Shown here: positions 11,561 to 23,934 of the stretch, piece by piece
How the letters are laid out: each line of letters starts with the position of its first letter
Position numbering within the stretch: the stretch's first letter is position 1
Assembly (NCBI GenBank): GCA_012931725.1
Contig: CM022955.1
Location: 11,620,885-11,684,884, forward strand
Direction of reading: 5' to 3'
Source: Litsea cubeba
Taxonomy: Eukaryota > Streptophyta > Magnoliopsida > Laurales > Lauraceae
DNA: 64,000 bases
The notes under the pieces: model-generated
What the model saw: the letters and a program-made list of their open reading frames with translations, nothing else
What the model was told of the DNA's origin: nothing
Databases searched by the model: none
Program-made: the position numbers and the translations under genes

Positions 11561-13596
11561 CCCTTGGTACTCGTGTAGACACGATTTGATGCGGATACGG
11601 GTATGGAATACCACAAGATAGGGTAGGGATACGGCGTCAAAAAATTATGATACGACTGTCTCATGTTTTATAAAAGAAAAACAAGAATAGAGGAAATCGT
11701 TTGAGATTTGATGAAACAACAAAAAATGCTCAAAACCTTCTAATTGCCTATTGTGATTTTGTTTTTTTTTGGTAAACTTCATGTGATTTTTTTATAAATT
11801 AAAAAAGAAAAAAACCCTAACCATTTCCCCTTTTGTGTGACAGGAGAAGAAAAATACAAACAGACAGAAGAAGAGGAGGAGGACAACCTCTGTAGTGGAC
11901 TGCTGTTGGATAGAACTTGATTTAGAGAGAGACGACCGACTATGGTAGTGAAGTGAGTTGATTTTTCGACATTGGGGCGACCAACGATGGTAGCTTTCAA
12001 GTCCCGCTGATCTTGGAATAAGAAGAAGACAATCTCCTTCAATCGATCGCCACTTCCATTTCTTCGCAGGGCGTTTCTATTTCTCCATGGTTTCCGTTAT
12101 ACCATTAGAGCCATTTCTCTCGTCTCCATTTGGTTTACGTTTATCGACAACAAAGTGGAGGGCTTAAAAGGGGCATTTCCATTATTTGCATTCAGCCCCC
12201 TTTTATTTTTTTTAAAGCCACTTGACTTATCCATTTTTACATTCAGACCACTTTTATTTTACTTTAAGATTGCATTGCTCAAAATCTAGTCTAGTTGAGA
12301 TGTAGGTCAGGTGTTACTTGGCTTCCTTATTTTTCACCTTTTCACCTTAATATCTCATGTCTAATAGGTCTACCATTTTATTTGTATTATTATTTTATTT
12401 ATTTTCTTGTAATAGAGTCGGATTTGGGAAATGGCCTTTCTTGTATAATGTCATTTCCTTTTCATAAATTATATTTCCATCTACTTCAAAAGTTGAATCT
12501 TCTTTTCTCCCTCCATTTTCATATATGGAGGGAGGCTTGGAACTTGGAATCACGACTCATGAGTTTGACCATATTGGCCCACTTTAGATTGAGATTTTCT
12601 TGGGACTACTTTAGATGGACTTCTATTAGCTATGCACATATGATGTTATAACTATGCGCAACTTAAGAGTACTCTTTCCATTAATCATATGGACTTAATC
12701 TGTTTGGGAGGGTCATACTAAAAATAATGATGCATGATTTTGATCACTAAATGGTCAAAAGGATTAATTAATGCGTGATCCAGCTGATTGATTTTGTGCT
12801 TTAGAGCTTTTTTACACATTAGAGTGTTTGGCAAATCTTTAATTAATTTTCAAATTTTGGAGCTTATTTAAAAAATTAAAGCTTGTACAGCTAAAACGAA
12901 TCAGTTTGTGCAATTGATAGATCATAGTGGTAACTAAAAGCCTTTTTATACTCTCATCCTCATAATCTGGCACCAGACCCAGTTTCACTCTCATTGAACC
13001 TATATCCACCTTTGGATTGAATATCAGATAAAACCACAGTTAAAAAACCACTAACCTTGAGCGCTATTTAATCAAGTGTTGCCTTGTTTAGAAACTCTAA
13101 TCTAATTAATATGAGCCAATTATATTATGGTCTAAAATAAAAGCTCCGAATCTTAAATTCTAATTTACAATTAGTTTGATTGATAAAAGTATAAAGAAAA
13201 ACTCTTATTTCATTTTCGTGGGGTAATTGGAGCCCACCTCTACGTATTGTGGTAATTAGAACGAATCTTTTAAAAATTATAATATCCATTTACAACATTT
13301 TGGATTACCCAGCTCTAGGTAATTCAATTATAAAGTTAATTTTCATCAAAATCTATAAATTTTGCATCATTCACATCTATCCACTTTAGCTAAATTGCCC
13401 TTCAAACAAATAAGCAGCCACCTACAACCCTAGCTTCTTTTAAGGCAAAAATTCTAATTTAAAAATAAGTTATAAAATAAAAAAATTAATTAGAGTTTTC
13501 TTTCATAAGCTCTAATATGTAAATAAGCTCTAAATCACAAAATAAGGGCTTATTTTTAGAGTTACCATACAAGCTCTTAATTAATTAGAGGTCACA
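11561..13596. other. AT-rich sequence without recognisable genes
   Basis: No gene or complete mobile element is supported on either strand. A GGATACGGGTATGG-type fragment at 11590-11660 resembles the block at 30745-30895. The ORFs here, including one of 118 codons at 12295-12651, have no recognisable domains and look like chance frames. Confidence 0.5.
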
Positions 13597-14560
13597 TATC
13601 TTATTATTGAATTGATTCACAACCAGTGATGAGATTGGGCATCTTATCTGACAAGGTTACAGTATTATGATAACTATAAGATAATGTGATTTGTCTCAAT
13701 CATCAGAGTGTAAGACTCTGGATTATTATGGTGATACATTGGATATGTTCTGAAGGACCATGAGTCGCACCTTATATAAGTCTGTCTTTGATTTAAGGAC
13801 CACTCTCATAAGTCCCTGGCAATAGGCTTTTAATTCTGAGAGATTAATGAACTCAAGTTTCTATTATATGTTTACTTTGAGTCACCAATGAGTGATGCCA
13901 ATTGTAGGTCAACACCTCGGTGTCTTAGGTACATAGTAGTGGGACTGTGGGAACATATAATTATCAAGATGGAATCTATCCTCTAATAGAAATATCCCCT
14001 TGTGCCAATTAATGGATTTATCATTGGTAAGTGCTCATCCATCTCAATTAAAAGTTAATTGGATTGTACTGATGATCATTGTGATTAGTTGGGTCACAAG
14101 GATAATAAGATGTAGATGTAGATTTGATTTGGTTAGACAGATTTAACCCAATTGATCCATGAAAATAATTGATAGAGGGTCCTACTTATAGTAATTGAGA
14201 AGTTTAGGGTCTTCTTGTAATTTATTCCTAAGACTGGAGTTCAATTGCATTTATATAATGGAGTTATTTGTAATTAATTGTGGGTCTGGAGTTCACATGA
14301 GGTGTGGGGTCCAGATATCTTAGTTGGAGCCAGTCCCACACTAGCCCTAACAAGAGATTGGGTCTAATCCAATTTGAACTCTTAAAGGAAGGATGAGTAG
14401 GACACATACTTATAATAGAAGTGAGACTTCTAATTATAATAAAAGAGGAGGTGCTCATATGCTATAAAAGGATAATAGGGGGCTAGACGTCCCATATCCA
14501 TCCCACATGCCCAAGCCCCTCTCTCCTCTCTGATCGACACTTATATATGCAACATTTAAC
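13597..14560 (+). repeat. Copia-type LTR, left piece (split by nested insertion)
   Basis: Homologous in inverted orientation to the solo LTR at 58551-60352: shared blocks include CACAACCAGTGATGAGA, GACAAATCACA-like words, TTGAGTTCATTAAT and the CACCGAGGTGTT block (here as reverse complements). The first 230 bp or so of the LTR are missing on the left. The LTR is interrupted after 14560 and resumes at 27890. Confidence 0.75.
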
Positions 14561-15791
14561 CGTAAGACTACGGTGTCGTCAAGTAGTAAAGGATTAAAGA
14601 GTCCGGATTATCGATCCCACAGAGAGAGGATGGAACAAGCGATGGATCCAATTTAAGTAGAATTGAGCTAAGATATAGCTAATATAGACACTTGAAGTGA
14701 ATAATTAAAATTATTAACCTATGCAATATAAATAATTAATTAACAATCTAAAATATAAAATTAAAAAGATCTAAGCTAATCTAACAAGCTATACTAAACT
14801 AGTGGATAAATGGTGGTGGAAATGGAAGATTTAAGGTGAAGATGTGGCGTGAAATGTGTAGGGTTTTAAAACAACTTGTGTAAAATGTAGATCTAACAAT
14901 CTAGAAGTGAAAATAACAAATTAAATAAAGATTAAAATTAACAACAATTAAAATAAGAGATTAGGCAATCCAAAATCTACTAAGTATGCAATTAATCCAA
15001 CCAATTCAACTCCCAAATCTACAATCCAATTAGCAATCTCTTGCCTAATTGGATTGGATGATATAACAATGAAGATCAAAGTAAAGAAAATCAAAAGCCA
15101 AGATCTTAGATCATAACCTAACTATTCTAACAATTAATCATCAAAATCAAGCTGCAAAAGATCAAAGATAAGGGCTCTAGAGCATGCTATGTGAGAAAAC
15201 TTAATCCAACTACAAAGCATCAATTGAGATTATCTAAGCATCAAGTGTAGAGATAGAGCATGAGAAATGAGAGAGATTATCACAATTATATCTAACATCT
15301 ACTAATCAATCAAGGCACAAGTATGAAATTTAAACTAAAACATGCATGGAATTAAACTAATCACATCACTTAGCTTCAAAAGGAGAGACTAATCCAAGGG
15401 CTTTAGCCACTAAACATCAAGAAAGAGCTTCAGATCTTCATTAATGATCTTCAATTACACACTATCTCTGGATTAGTTACACTTAAGCTCCTAATTACAA
15501 TCTAAAAGTATAGAGAATGTAAAATAAAATTGTTAAAAGACAAACTTGCCAAAAAAGCTTCATCTCTATACAAAAATACTCCAATTTATAGAAACATTGA
15601 AGACATTTGATTGGCTCATTTACTTTCGTAAGGATTGCTTCCATTTTAATGGTTGCAACTTGAAGGCTTTTGATTGGCACATTTGCTTTCAGATGGTTAC
15701 AACTTGAAGGCTTTTGATTGGCACATTTGATTTCAGATGGATTGCTTCAATTTGATTTGAAGGCTTTTCATTGGCTCTTTTGCTTTACTTT

Positions 15792-18700
15792 TGTCAGACC
15801 CCGACCCAGGTTTGGAATATTTAATTATGTTTTAACCGTGATTAGTGGATAAGTGGGGTTAGTGGATGATTAGCTTATTTTATTAAACTAGATTAGGTTG
15901 TTTGATTAGCTGTGAGAACCGTTGTTAGCCTTTGACTTAAGTTTGACACGGGCCGGGGCGCCCGTGGATTGTGTGTGAAATTGTTGAGTTTGTTCATGAT
16001 GCTTGTAAAAATCCCGATTTAGGTGTATTTCGACTTATTTCATCTAGATCGTCAACTTTCATGTTTTGGCCAACTTGATTTTGTGATCAGAAATCGCGTT
16101 TTTCGAGAAAAAGGGCAAAATTGACATTTCACACGAAACCTGTACCCAAATTTTGAAAATTTCAGAAATTGTCAAAAATATACTTTTTGGAAAGTAGAAA
16201 TTTCGCCGATCATTTTGTCTTCTTCGTCGTTTTCGTTCGGGGCCCGCAAGTACCGTTTCTAGGCTTGTGAAGATCGGGGCCCACAATGGCTTGTCTCTTA
16301 AGAAGGGAACTCTTCCTTCTCTTTCTTCATTCCATTCCAGCAACTCTATGTGCTAGGGTTTTTCCTCTTCTTCCTTCTCACTCTCTCCCATCTGAAACTC
16401 TCACTTGGTGAGGTACTCTTGAAGGATTGATCTCCTCAAACTCTTCCTCCCTCTTCAAGCTTCCCAAAGATACCATTCTTGAGGAGTTTGGGCTAAGAGA
16501 AGCCCCTTCTTCAAGCCTCTCTTCTTTGTTAGGGTTCCTCAAGGTAAGCATTGGTTTCCTAAACTCAAGATCCTTGTTTTCCTCTCCATTTGGAGTGCTT
16601 TAAACCCATTTGCTAAGGTTTTCATTGAGGATTCACAAATGTTGACTTTTTAGGGTTTCTTGGGAAAATTTTGGGGTTTTTGTAGATTTGGAGCTTGAAG
16701 CTCTAAGGCTTGGTTTAAGGAGTAATTTTGATCGTATCTTGGCTAGAGGCAAGTATATTTCAACAATTATGTGATGTTTTTCTCTCATTGGTTCTATTTC
16801 TTGATTTCCCTTTTTATGTTAATCTCCTTTAGTTTATGGTTTGCTTTGATTTAATGAACCATCTTAATAGTTATCTTAATTTATGTTATTGCTCTACTAT
16901 GCATTGGAAGTTTGTTCTCTTTATGGCTTCTTGAAGAGTTTGTTTCATTTGATCAAGTGGGTGTTCAAAGAATAGGGAAAAGGACTTGGATTCTTTGAAA
17001 AAGTGTTGAGTTTGTGTTAATTAAATGATTATGGATGATGATTTAATAATTTGTGGAGGTTGAGAAGAGGCCCAAGATGTTGTGGAAGTGTGTATGGAAG
17101 AAAGGATTGAAAGGGGATTGAAATGATCAAGAAAGAAGAAGAGAAACAAAAAGGAAAAGAGGAACTCTGCACTCGGGCTGGACTGGGCAGGCCCAGTCCG
17201 CTCGAGCGACCCAGTGGGTCGCTCGAGCGGACCAGGCACTGTCTGGGTCCTCTCGAGCGACCCATTGGGCCGCTCGAGCGACCCAGCTTCTGTCTGGGTC
17301 CGCTCGAGCGAGCCCAGTTCAGTCTGGGGGGCCCGGGTCAGTCAATTTTGGGCCTGTTCTCAGGGCTCCTTTGGGCCTATTTTAAGGTCAGTTCTTAGAC
17401 CATTTTTAGACCTATTGATGGGCTATTTCAAGACCTGACATTGGACTGTTTTATGGCCTGAATCCTGGGCTACTTTAAGGACTGAATTGGGCCTGATTAA
17501 GTGGACTGTTTGAGCATTGGGGAAGGACAGTTGTGGGCCTGATTAAGAAGGGATTTAAACCTACACTTTTAAGGACACATTATATATAATTTCAAGCCCA
17601 CTTCGGGCCTATGTCCAAGCTCAATTCAGCCCCCAAACTCTCTCCTATAAGTGAAGCCCATTCAACCTTTTACGAGCCTAGAATTCATGGTGAGAAGTGT
17701 CTTCGACTATGACCAATACCACTTAGGAAAACCCTCAAGTCTAAATGTACACTTAATCCCTTATGATTGTCAATGATCTTCGGTGGCACCAAATCACTAT
17801 CTTTTAATGACAATAAAGGGGTCAAATGTATATCGAGACTACCCGCTTAGTCGACCGAACCATCATACATTCTTTTGTGTAAAAGACTTTTGTTTTGGTT
17901 CTTTCTCCAATTCTTTTATTGCTTTGAAGTGGGTTACCCCCCATACTTTAGAAAGGATGAAACTACTCACTTGTTTTGCTTGGCTTTGCCCATATGCATT
18001 TGTTTGGAGTAGTTCTCTATCGACTTTGGAAATGTATCTTATAAATAGAATTGCATTTCTTCGAGGTTTCGGATTTTCACTAAAATGGCACCACTAGGCT
18101 TAGGTCACCTTGTCGGACTGATCATCCGGCTTGGGGTCTTTATTTTGTTTGCCAGCTGCAGTTTGGATTCTGTTTGTACCGACCATGGCAACGGTAATTA
18201 TCCGGTCCCACGAGTAGTGGCTACGGTTTTGTCTGATAACGACTATGTCGTTCCGGTTCCACGATTAGTGGCTACGGTTTGTCTGCTCTGGTTACTTCGG
18301 TAACAGGAGAATATAGCTTTATGTGGGTTGCCAATGTTTTTATGCATTGATGTTCATCTCATGGCATTTATTTATGTTACTCATCATGACATTGGATTTG
18401 TAAACCATCGAGATGTATCTTCTATCTTTACTTCGACATTGTTATTAATCGTGATTTCATCGCAGCTCTTACTTATCATGTTTTGTTTTACTTCATCTTA
18501 TTATTGTTGTAATTGCTTGCCAGACCATCGTGTCTGACTCTCTTTTGTTTGGTGTCAGATGTCGAGCCCCTCGCGGTTGAGGCGCATTTCGAGGCGGAAC
18601 CTATAGTTCCAGCGGAGGGCGAGTGGCGGCCCGATGACGTCGTTTAGACGTCGGGTTGCCTTGGAGTTGCGATCACATTTTTGGGGATTTCATGATATAC

Positions 18701-19070
18701 ATTTTGGGTTTTTTGTCATGGCCATTGTTGGCTTATTTTCTTTTGGGAAATTTGTAATTAATGACTAACTTACTTTTGTATCAACGTTAAACTAATTTTG
18801 GGGCCACGGTAAAATGTTTCTCTTTTGATGCTAGTCTCTTGCGTTCTCATTTTATACCCTTTTGAGAGACTTTTATGTTTGCTACAACGCTTCCGCGTAA
18901 GTCATTTGTATGAAAGTGATTCTTATACATCACTATTGGATCGGATTCCGTGAATCCTTACCGCGGAAACCTGTGGGAAACTAGCGTGTGCGGGCGGAAT
19001 TTTCCGGCCCGTCGCGCCGCGTCCCCGATTAAGGCCTCGTTTAGCGGGACCTCGGTCCGGGGGCGTGACA
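15792..19070 (+). repeat. Gypsy 5' LTR (3,279 bp)
   Basis: Starts TGTCAGACCCCGACCC and ends GGGGGCGTGACA, directly followed by the primer binding site. It aligns along its whole length with 23935-27214, with scattered substitutions and short indels. A TATATATAA stretch at about 17580 could be a promoter element but this is only suggestive. A GC-rich palindromic microrepeat block lies at 17190-17320. The small ORFs inside, on both strands, are shadows. Confidence 0.95.
17196..17232. repeat. Perfect 37-bp palindrome in the 5' LTR
   Basis: Two 18-base arms around a single central G; each arm contains CTCGAGCGACCCA or its complement. The surrounding 130 bp carry further CTCGAGCGACCCA-type units, giving a cluster of XhoI-like CTCGAG words. 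The sequence could fold into a strong hairpin in RNA or single-stranded DNA. Confidence 0.9.
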
Positions 19071-19074
19071 GGCT

Positions 19075-19086
19075 TGGTATCAGAGC
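19075..19086 (+). other. Primer binding site, initiator tRNA-Met type
   Basis: TGGTATCAGAGC, complementary to the 3' end of initiator tRNA-Met, four bases after the 5' LTR terminal CA. This is the normal minus-strand priming site for plant gypsy elements. Confidence 0.95.
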
Positions 19087-19233
19087 GAGAAATATTTGAG
19101 GCAATTAAAATTGGATTAGAAACATAAGGACGTGGCAAGGATTCGTTAGCATTACCGTTAGTTAGCATCGATTTGGGATTGGGAACGCTTTATTATTATA
19201 TCTTGTTGTACTAACAAGTTGTTTTGCAGCACT

Positions 19234-20404
19234 ATGCCTCCGCGTCGACCTCCGGCAGGTGCGAATGCATCAGGTAGCAATCATGACAGCGAGATTGAAA
19301 ACCCGGTAACGGGTCAATTCCAACAACTCATGCAAATGTTAGTCGAACAACAGCAGCGAGCCAATGAAAATCAAGCTCGATTTCAAGAACAAATGGCCAA
19401 GAAGGATGAGGAATTGACTCAAGTTCAAAGGCAACTGCTTGAAGTGTTGGGTAGAAGGCCGGAACCAGTAGCTAATGTGGATGCGGTGCAGAATAGGGAC
19501 CGAGATCCTAATATCCTATTTGAGAAGTTCAGAAAAAGGGGTCCTAAGGAATTTACGGGCCAGGAAGACCCTTTGACAGCGGATGATTGGTTGGCTCATA
19601 CCGAGAACATCTTCGATATTTTTGTATGTACAGGCAGACAGCGGGTTCACTTAGCAGCATCCATGTTTACTGGGTTGGCAGACATTTGGTGGAAGACTGT
19701 CAAGGAAGGCTATCAGAATATTGAAGATGGGATTGCTTGGGCCACTTTCAAGCAGCAGTTTAGTGAGAAATATGTCCCAGCGCATATTAAGAAGCAAAAG
19801 GCAGCGGAGTTCCAGTTGCTTAAGCAAGAAGATATGACTGTCCTGGAATATCTTACCAAGTTTGAAAAGTTATCTCGCTATGCTCCAGAGTTGGTGGACA
19901 CCGAGGAGAAAAAGATCACTAAGTTTATGGATGGGCTCAATCCCATTATTTTGAGAGATGCTTTGGGTGTGGTACCACCAACCACCTTTCAAGAGGCTAT
20001 CAAAAGGGCCTACAGGTTTGAGGATATAAACAATCAGATTATTAAGGACAACCAAAGAAAGAGGCAGCAGTTTCAAAGTGGGCAGAAATCATACCAAGGA
20101 AAGAAGCAAAAGAAACAGCAGAATGCTCCAACTCAAGGCGGGTGTGAGCACTGTGGCAAGAATCACCCTTCTCAACAGTGTTTATCGAATTTCAGGTGCA
20201 TGTTTTAAGTGTGGTAGCTCAGACCACCAAGTGAAGGATTACTCGAATAATAGGAACCAGGGCAATAGGGCACCTCAGCAGCCGCCAAGGCAAGCCCCTC
20301 AGCAAAATCAACAAGTAGTTCAGAATCCACCGAGGGCAGCAGCAGGTCCAGCAGCCCCGTCAACAGCCACAGAACCAGAATGCCCGTCCACAGCAGCAAA
20401 ATAG
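19234..20404 (+). CDS. Gypsy Gag with zinc knuckles (two frame changes)
   Basis: Structural Gag protein of the chromovirus. The start is the ATG of MPPRRPPAG, 163 bases after the LTR; the in-frame ATG at 19219 is possible but the MPPRR start is also found in the second element at 62261. Residues about 30-85 are Gln/Glu-rich and probably coiled coil. The retrotrans-gag capsid region follows, with WWKTVKEGY and FSEKYVPAHIKKQKAAEF. Two knuckle-like motifs are seen: CEHCGKNHPSQQC, then CFKCGSSDHQVKDY, where the last expected Cys is Tyr. The frame changes by +1 at about 20181-20183 and again at about 20340-20358, so the C-terminal third lies in two other frames. Apart from these it is open, consistent with a young copy or consensus errors. 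Confidence 0.9.
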
Positions 20405-20408
20405 GAAT

Positions 20409-23400
20409 ATGCAGCTTGGGAGGCCAAATCAGAATCAGAATAGACCTCGTCAGCAAGGCCGTCTCAATCATATCAATCAAGTGGATGCAGAAGCGGCGGG
20501 TGATGTTGTGGAAGGTAAACTCCTAATTTGTGATGTAGAAGCTAAAGTGTTGTTTGACCCGGGATCTACCCATTCTTTCTTATCCCTTGTGATTGCTAAG
20601 AAGATTAGTGTACCTGTTAGAGAGTTAGAGTTTGTTTTGACTGTTACTACTCCGGTAGGGAAGCAAGTGGTGTGTAGTACTTTTTACCCTGGTTGTCCAG
20701 TGAAGATAGGAGAAGTCATTTTCCCTGCAGATCTTATTACTTTAGTTATGCATGACTTCGATGTCATTCTAGGCATGGATTGGTTAGCGGGTCATCATGC
20801 CTCCATGGATTGCTATAGTAAGACCATCATGTTTAGGTTGGATGGGTCGTCCTCCGGGGTGAAGTTTCAAGGAGAGAAAAGGATTTCCCCAGTTAGGTTT
20901 ATTTCAGCTCTCTCGGCAGCTAAGTTGTTAAGATCAGGTTGTGAGGGATTTATTGCTTTTGTTTCCAAGGACGAACAATCCCTAGGGGTGGAGAATATTC
21001 CGATAGTGTGTGAGTTTCCCGATGTTTTTCCAGAAGAGATTCCAGGGTTACCACCAGTCAGAGAAGTTGAGTTTACAATAGAGTTGGTGCCAGGAACTGC
21101 TCCGATTTCCATTGCTCCTTATAGGATGGCTCCAGCGGAGTTAGGTGAATTGAAGTTGCAATTGCAAGAGTTGCTAGATGAGGGCTTTGTTAGGCCAAGT
21201 GTTTCCCCATGGGGAGCCCCAGTACTTTTTGTCAAGAAGAAAGATGGAAGCTTGAGGATGTTGTATAGACTATAGGAAGTTGAATCAAGTGACCATTAAG
21301 AACAAGTACCCTTTGCCTAGGATAGACGAGTTGTTTGATCAGTTGCAAGGTGCAAAGTTTTTATCGAAGATAGATTTGAGGTCCGGATACCATCAGTTGA
21401 GGGTTAGAGAATCAGACATCCCGAAGACAGCTTTTCGAACTAGATACGGGCACTATGAGTTTTTGGTGATGCCCTTTGGACTGACGAATGCACCAGCGGT
21501 ATTCATGGCTCTCATGAACAAGATTTTTGCACCCTATCTAGATCAGTTCACCGTCGTTTTCATTGATGATATTCTAGTGTATTCCAAGTCAAGAGAAGAT
21601 CATGAGCAGCATTTGAGGACTTCTTTGCAGTTGTTGAGAGATAACCAGTTGTATGCGAAGCTTGGGAAGTGTGAGTTTTGGTTAGAACAAGTCTCTTTTC
21701 TTGGTCACATTATTTCTGAAGAAGGGCTAGCAGTTGACCCATCAAAGATTGAAGCAGTTATCAATTGGGAGAGGCCGAAAAATGTGACAGAGATTAGAAG
21801 TTTTCTGGGTTTGGCAGGCTATTATAGGAGATTTGTTCAAGGCTTTTCGTCTATTGCAGCACCGTTGACTAAGTTAACCCGAAAGAATGTGCCGTTTGTA
21901 TGGTCAGAGAAGTGTGAAGCTAGTTTTGAAGAGTTAAAGAAGAGGTTAACTTCAGCGCCTGTCCTCACCTTACCTTCGGGGAGTGGTGGTTTCGTTATCT
22001 TTACGGATGCTTCAGGAGTAGGACTCGGTTGTGTTTTGATGCAAAATGGAAATGTGATTGCATATGGCTCGAGGCAATTGAAGGAACATGAAAAGAAATA
22101 TGCAACGCACGATTTGGAGTTAGCAGCCATAGTTTCCGCGTTGAAGATGTGGAGACACTACTTGTATGGAGAAAAATTTGAAGTTCATTCGGATCACCGT
22201 AGTCTCCAGTACTTATTCTCTCAGAAGGAATTAAATATGAGGCAGAGAAGGTGGATGGAGTACATCAAGGACTACGATTTTCCGATTATCTATCATCCGG
22301 GGAAAGTTAATGTAGTGGCAGATGCGTTGAGTAGGAAATCAGTTTGTTTGGCTAGCTTGCATGGGTTTTATAATTTTCAGCAATTTGAGGATTTGGGAGT
22401 AGAGTTCCAACCTTTGAGGGAAGGAGTTGTGTTGGCAAATATGACAGTGTCCGAGCCAGTCTTCATTCAGAAAATTAAGGACAATCAGATGCAAGATCCA
22501 GACTTGGCTAAAATTGTAGAGCATATCTCGGAGAGGCCAGATTTTCAGATGTTGGATGGAGTTTTGTACTTCCGTGGCAGACTTTGTGTTCCTAGAGTAG
22601 ACAATTTGAAAGATGACATTATGGTAGAGGCTCACAATACGAGGTATTCAGTGCACCCAGGGAGTACGAAGATGTACCAAAATTTGAAGAGTCGTTTTTG
22701 GTGGAACAATATGAAGAGAGAGATAGCAGCCTTTGTGTCTAGGTGTATGACTTGTCAATTAGTGAAGGCAGAACATCAGAAACCACCTGGTCTTTTACAA
22801 CCGTTAGAAATCCCAGAGTGGAAATGGGAACACCTGACAATGGATTTCGTATCAGGTTTACCGAATACAAGCAAGGGGAACAATGCCATTTGGATCATAG
22901 TGGATCGGTTGACGAAGTCGGCACACTTTATTCCTTTGAAGACCGGTAAGAAGATGCACATGTTGGCTTTAGCGCAAGCTTTTGTGAAAGAGATTGTTAG
23001 TCGTCATGGTCAGCCGGTTTCCATCACTTCAGATCGGGATAGTAGATTTGTTTCGAGGTTTTGGAAAACTTTGCATGAGTCGATGGGAACGAAGCTTCAA
23101 TTCAGTACAGCGTACCACCCGCAGACGGATGGTCAGTCGGAAAGGACTATTCAAACCCTTGAGGATATGCTTAGGGCTTGTGTCCTTGATTTCAAGAATC
23201 AGTGGGACGAGAATCTACCGCTTTGTGAATTTGCCTACAACAATAGTTACCATTCAAGCATAGGAATGGCCCCTTTCGAAGCGCTATATGGCAGGAAGTG
23301 TAGAACCCCCGTGTGTTGGGAAGAAGTCGGAGAACGCAGTTTTCATGGTCCATCTTTAGTTGAGGAAACAAGTGATAAAGTCAGAATTATCCATGAGAGA

Positions 23401-23917
23401 TTGAAGATTGCGAGGAGCCGACAGAAGAGCTATGCTGATGTTCGAAGAAAGAATCTCCAATTCCAAGTTGGAGACAAGGTATTCTTGAAGGTATCTCCGG
23501 TCAGAGGGACACTGAGATTTGGGCAGAAGGGCAAATTGTCTAAGAGATTTATTGGACCGTATGAGATCTTGAGTCGGATCGGGGAAGTGGCGTACAGATT
23601 AGCTTTGCCTCCAGAACTGCCGGGTGTGCACAACGTGTTTCACGTGTCAATGTTAAGGAAGTATGTTTCAGACCCTTCGCACGTGCTACAACATGAGCCG
23701 TTGGATGTCAGAGAGGATGCCTCATACGTCGAAAAAACCGGCAGAGATTATTGACACCAAAGAGCAAGAACTGAGGAATAGGACAATTCAGTGGGTAAAA
23801 ATTCGTTGGGAGAATCATGGACCAGAAGAAGCCACTTGGGAGCTTCGTGAGCAAGTTCAAAAGAAGTACCCTCAGCTATTCCCAGAGGTTAGTGATCATT
23901 TGGAGGACCAAATGTGA
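20409..23917 (+). CDS. Gypsy Pol: protease, RT, RNase H, integrase, chromodomain
   Basis: Enzymatic part of the chromovirus. The protease has LFDPGSTHSF near 20555. Reverse transcriptase spans about 21000-21780 with the catalytic FIDDILVYS at 21559-21585. RNase H follows (FTDASG near 22000, HDLELAAIVSALKMW, SDHRSLQYL). Integrase has the His-His-Cys-Cys region ending CMTCQ (22630-22760) and core residues in TMDFVSGLP, TSDRDSRF and TDGQSERTIQ. The end, WVKIRWENHGPEEATWEL to a stop at 23915-23917, is a chromodomain-like tail that in relatives guides insertion to chromatin. The frame shifts +1 at about 21260-21263, between protease/RT start and RT core, and +1 in an A6 run at 23732-23737 before the chromodomain. 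All visible catalytic motifs are intact. Confidence 0.93.
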
Positions 23918-23920
23918 TTC

Positions 23921-23934
23921 TTAGGGGTGGAGGA
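23921..23934 (+). other. Polypurine tract
   Basis: Purine-rich TTAGGGGTGGAGGA immediately before the 3' LTR TG. This is the expected plus-strand primer. A similar GGTGGAGGA precedes the LTR-like start at 57343. Confidence 0.85.

Noticed and set aside
12295..12651. 118-codon ORF
   Set aside because: Phe/Leu/Ser-rich translation of AT-rich sequence without motif, homologue or gene context.
17021..17438. Pro/Arg/Ser-rich ORFs on both strands in the LTR (also at 25165-25580)
   Set aside because: They translate the CTCGAG microrepeat block. Both strands are open at once because of its composition, and there are no domains.
17783..18097. 104-codon ORF conserved in both LTRs (also 25923-26237)
   Set aside because: It is identical because the LTRs are copies of each other. 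There is no recognised domain, and the position is in LTR sequence with no sign of coding constraint.
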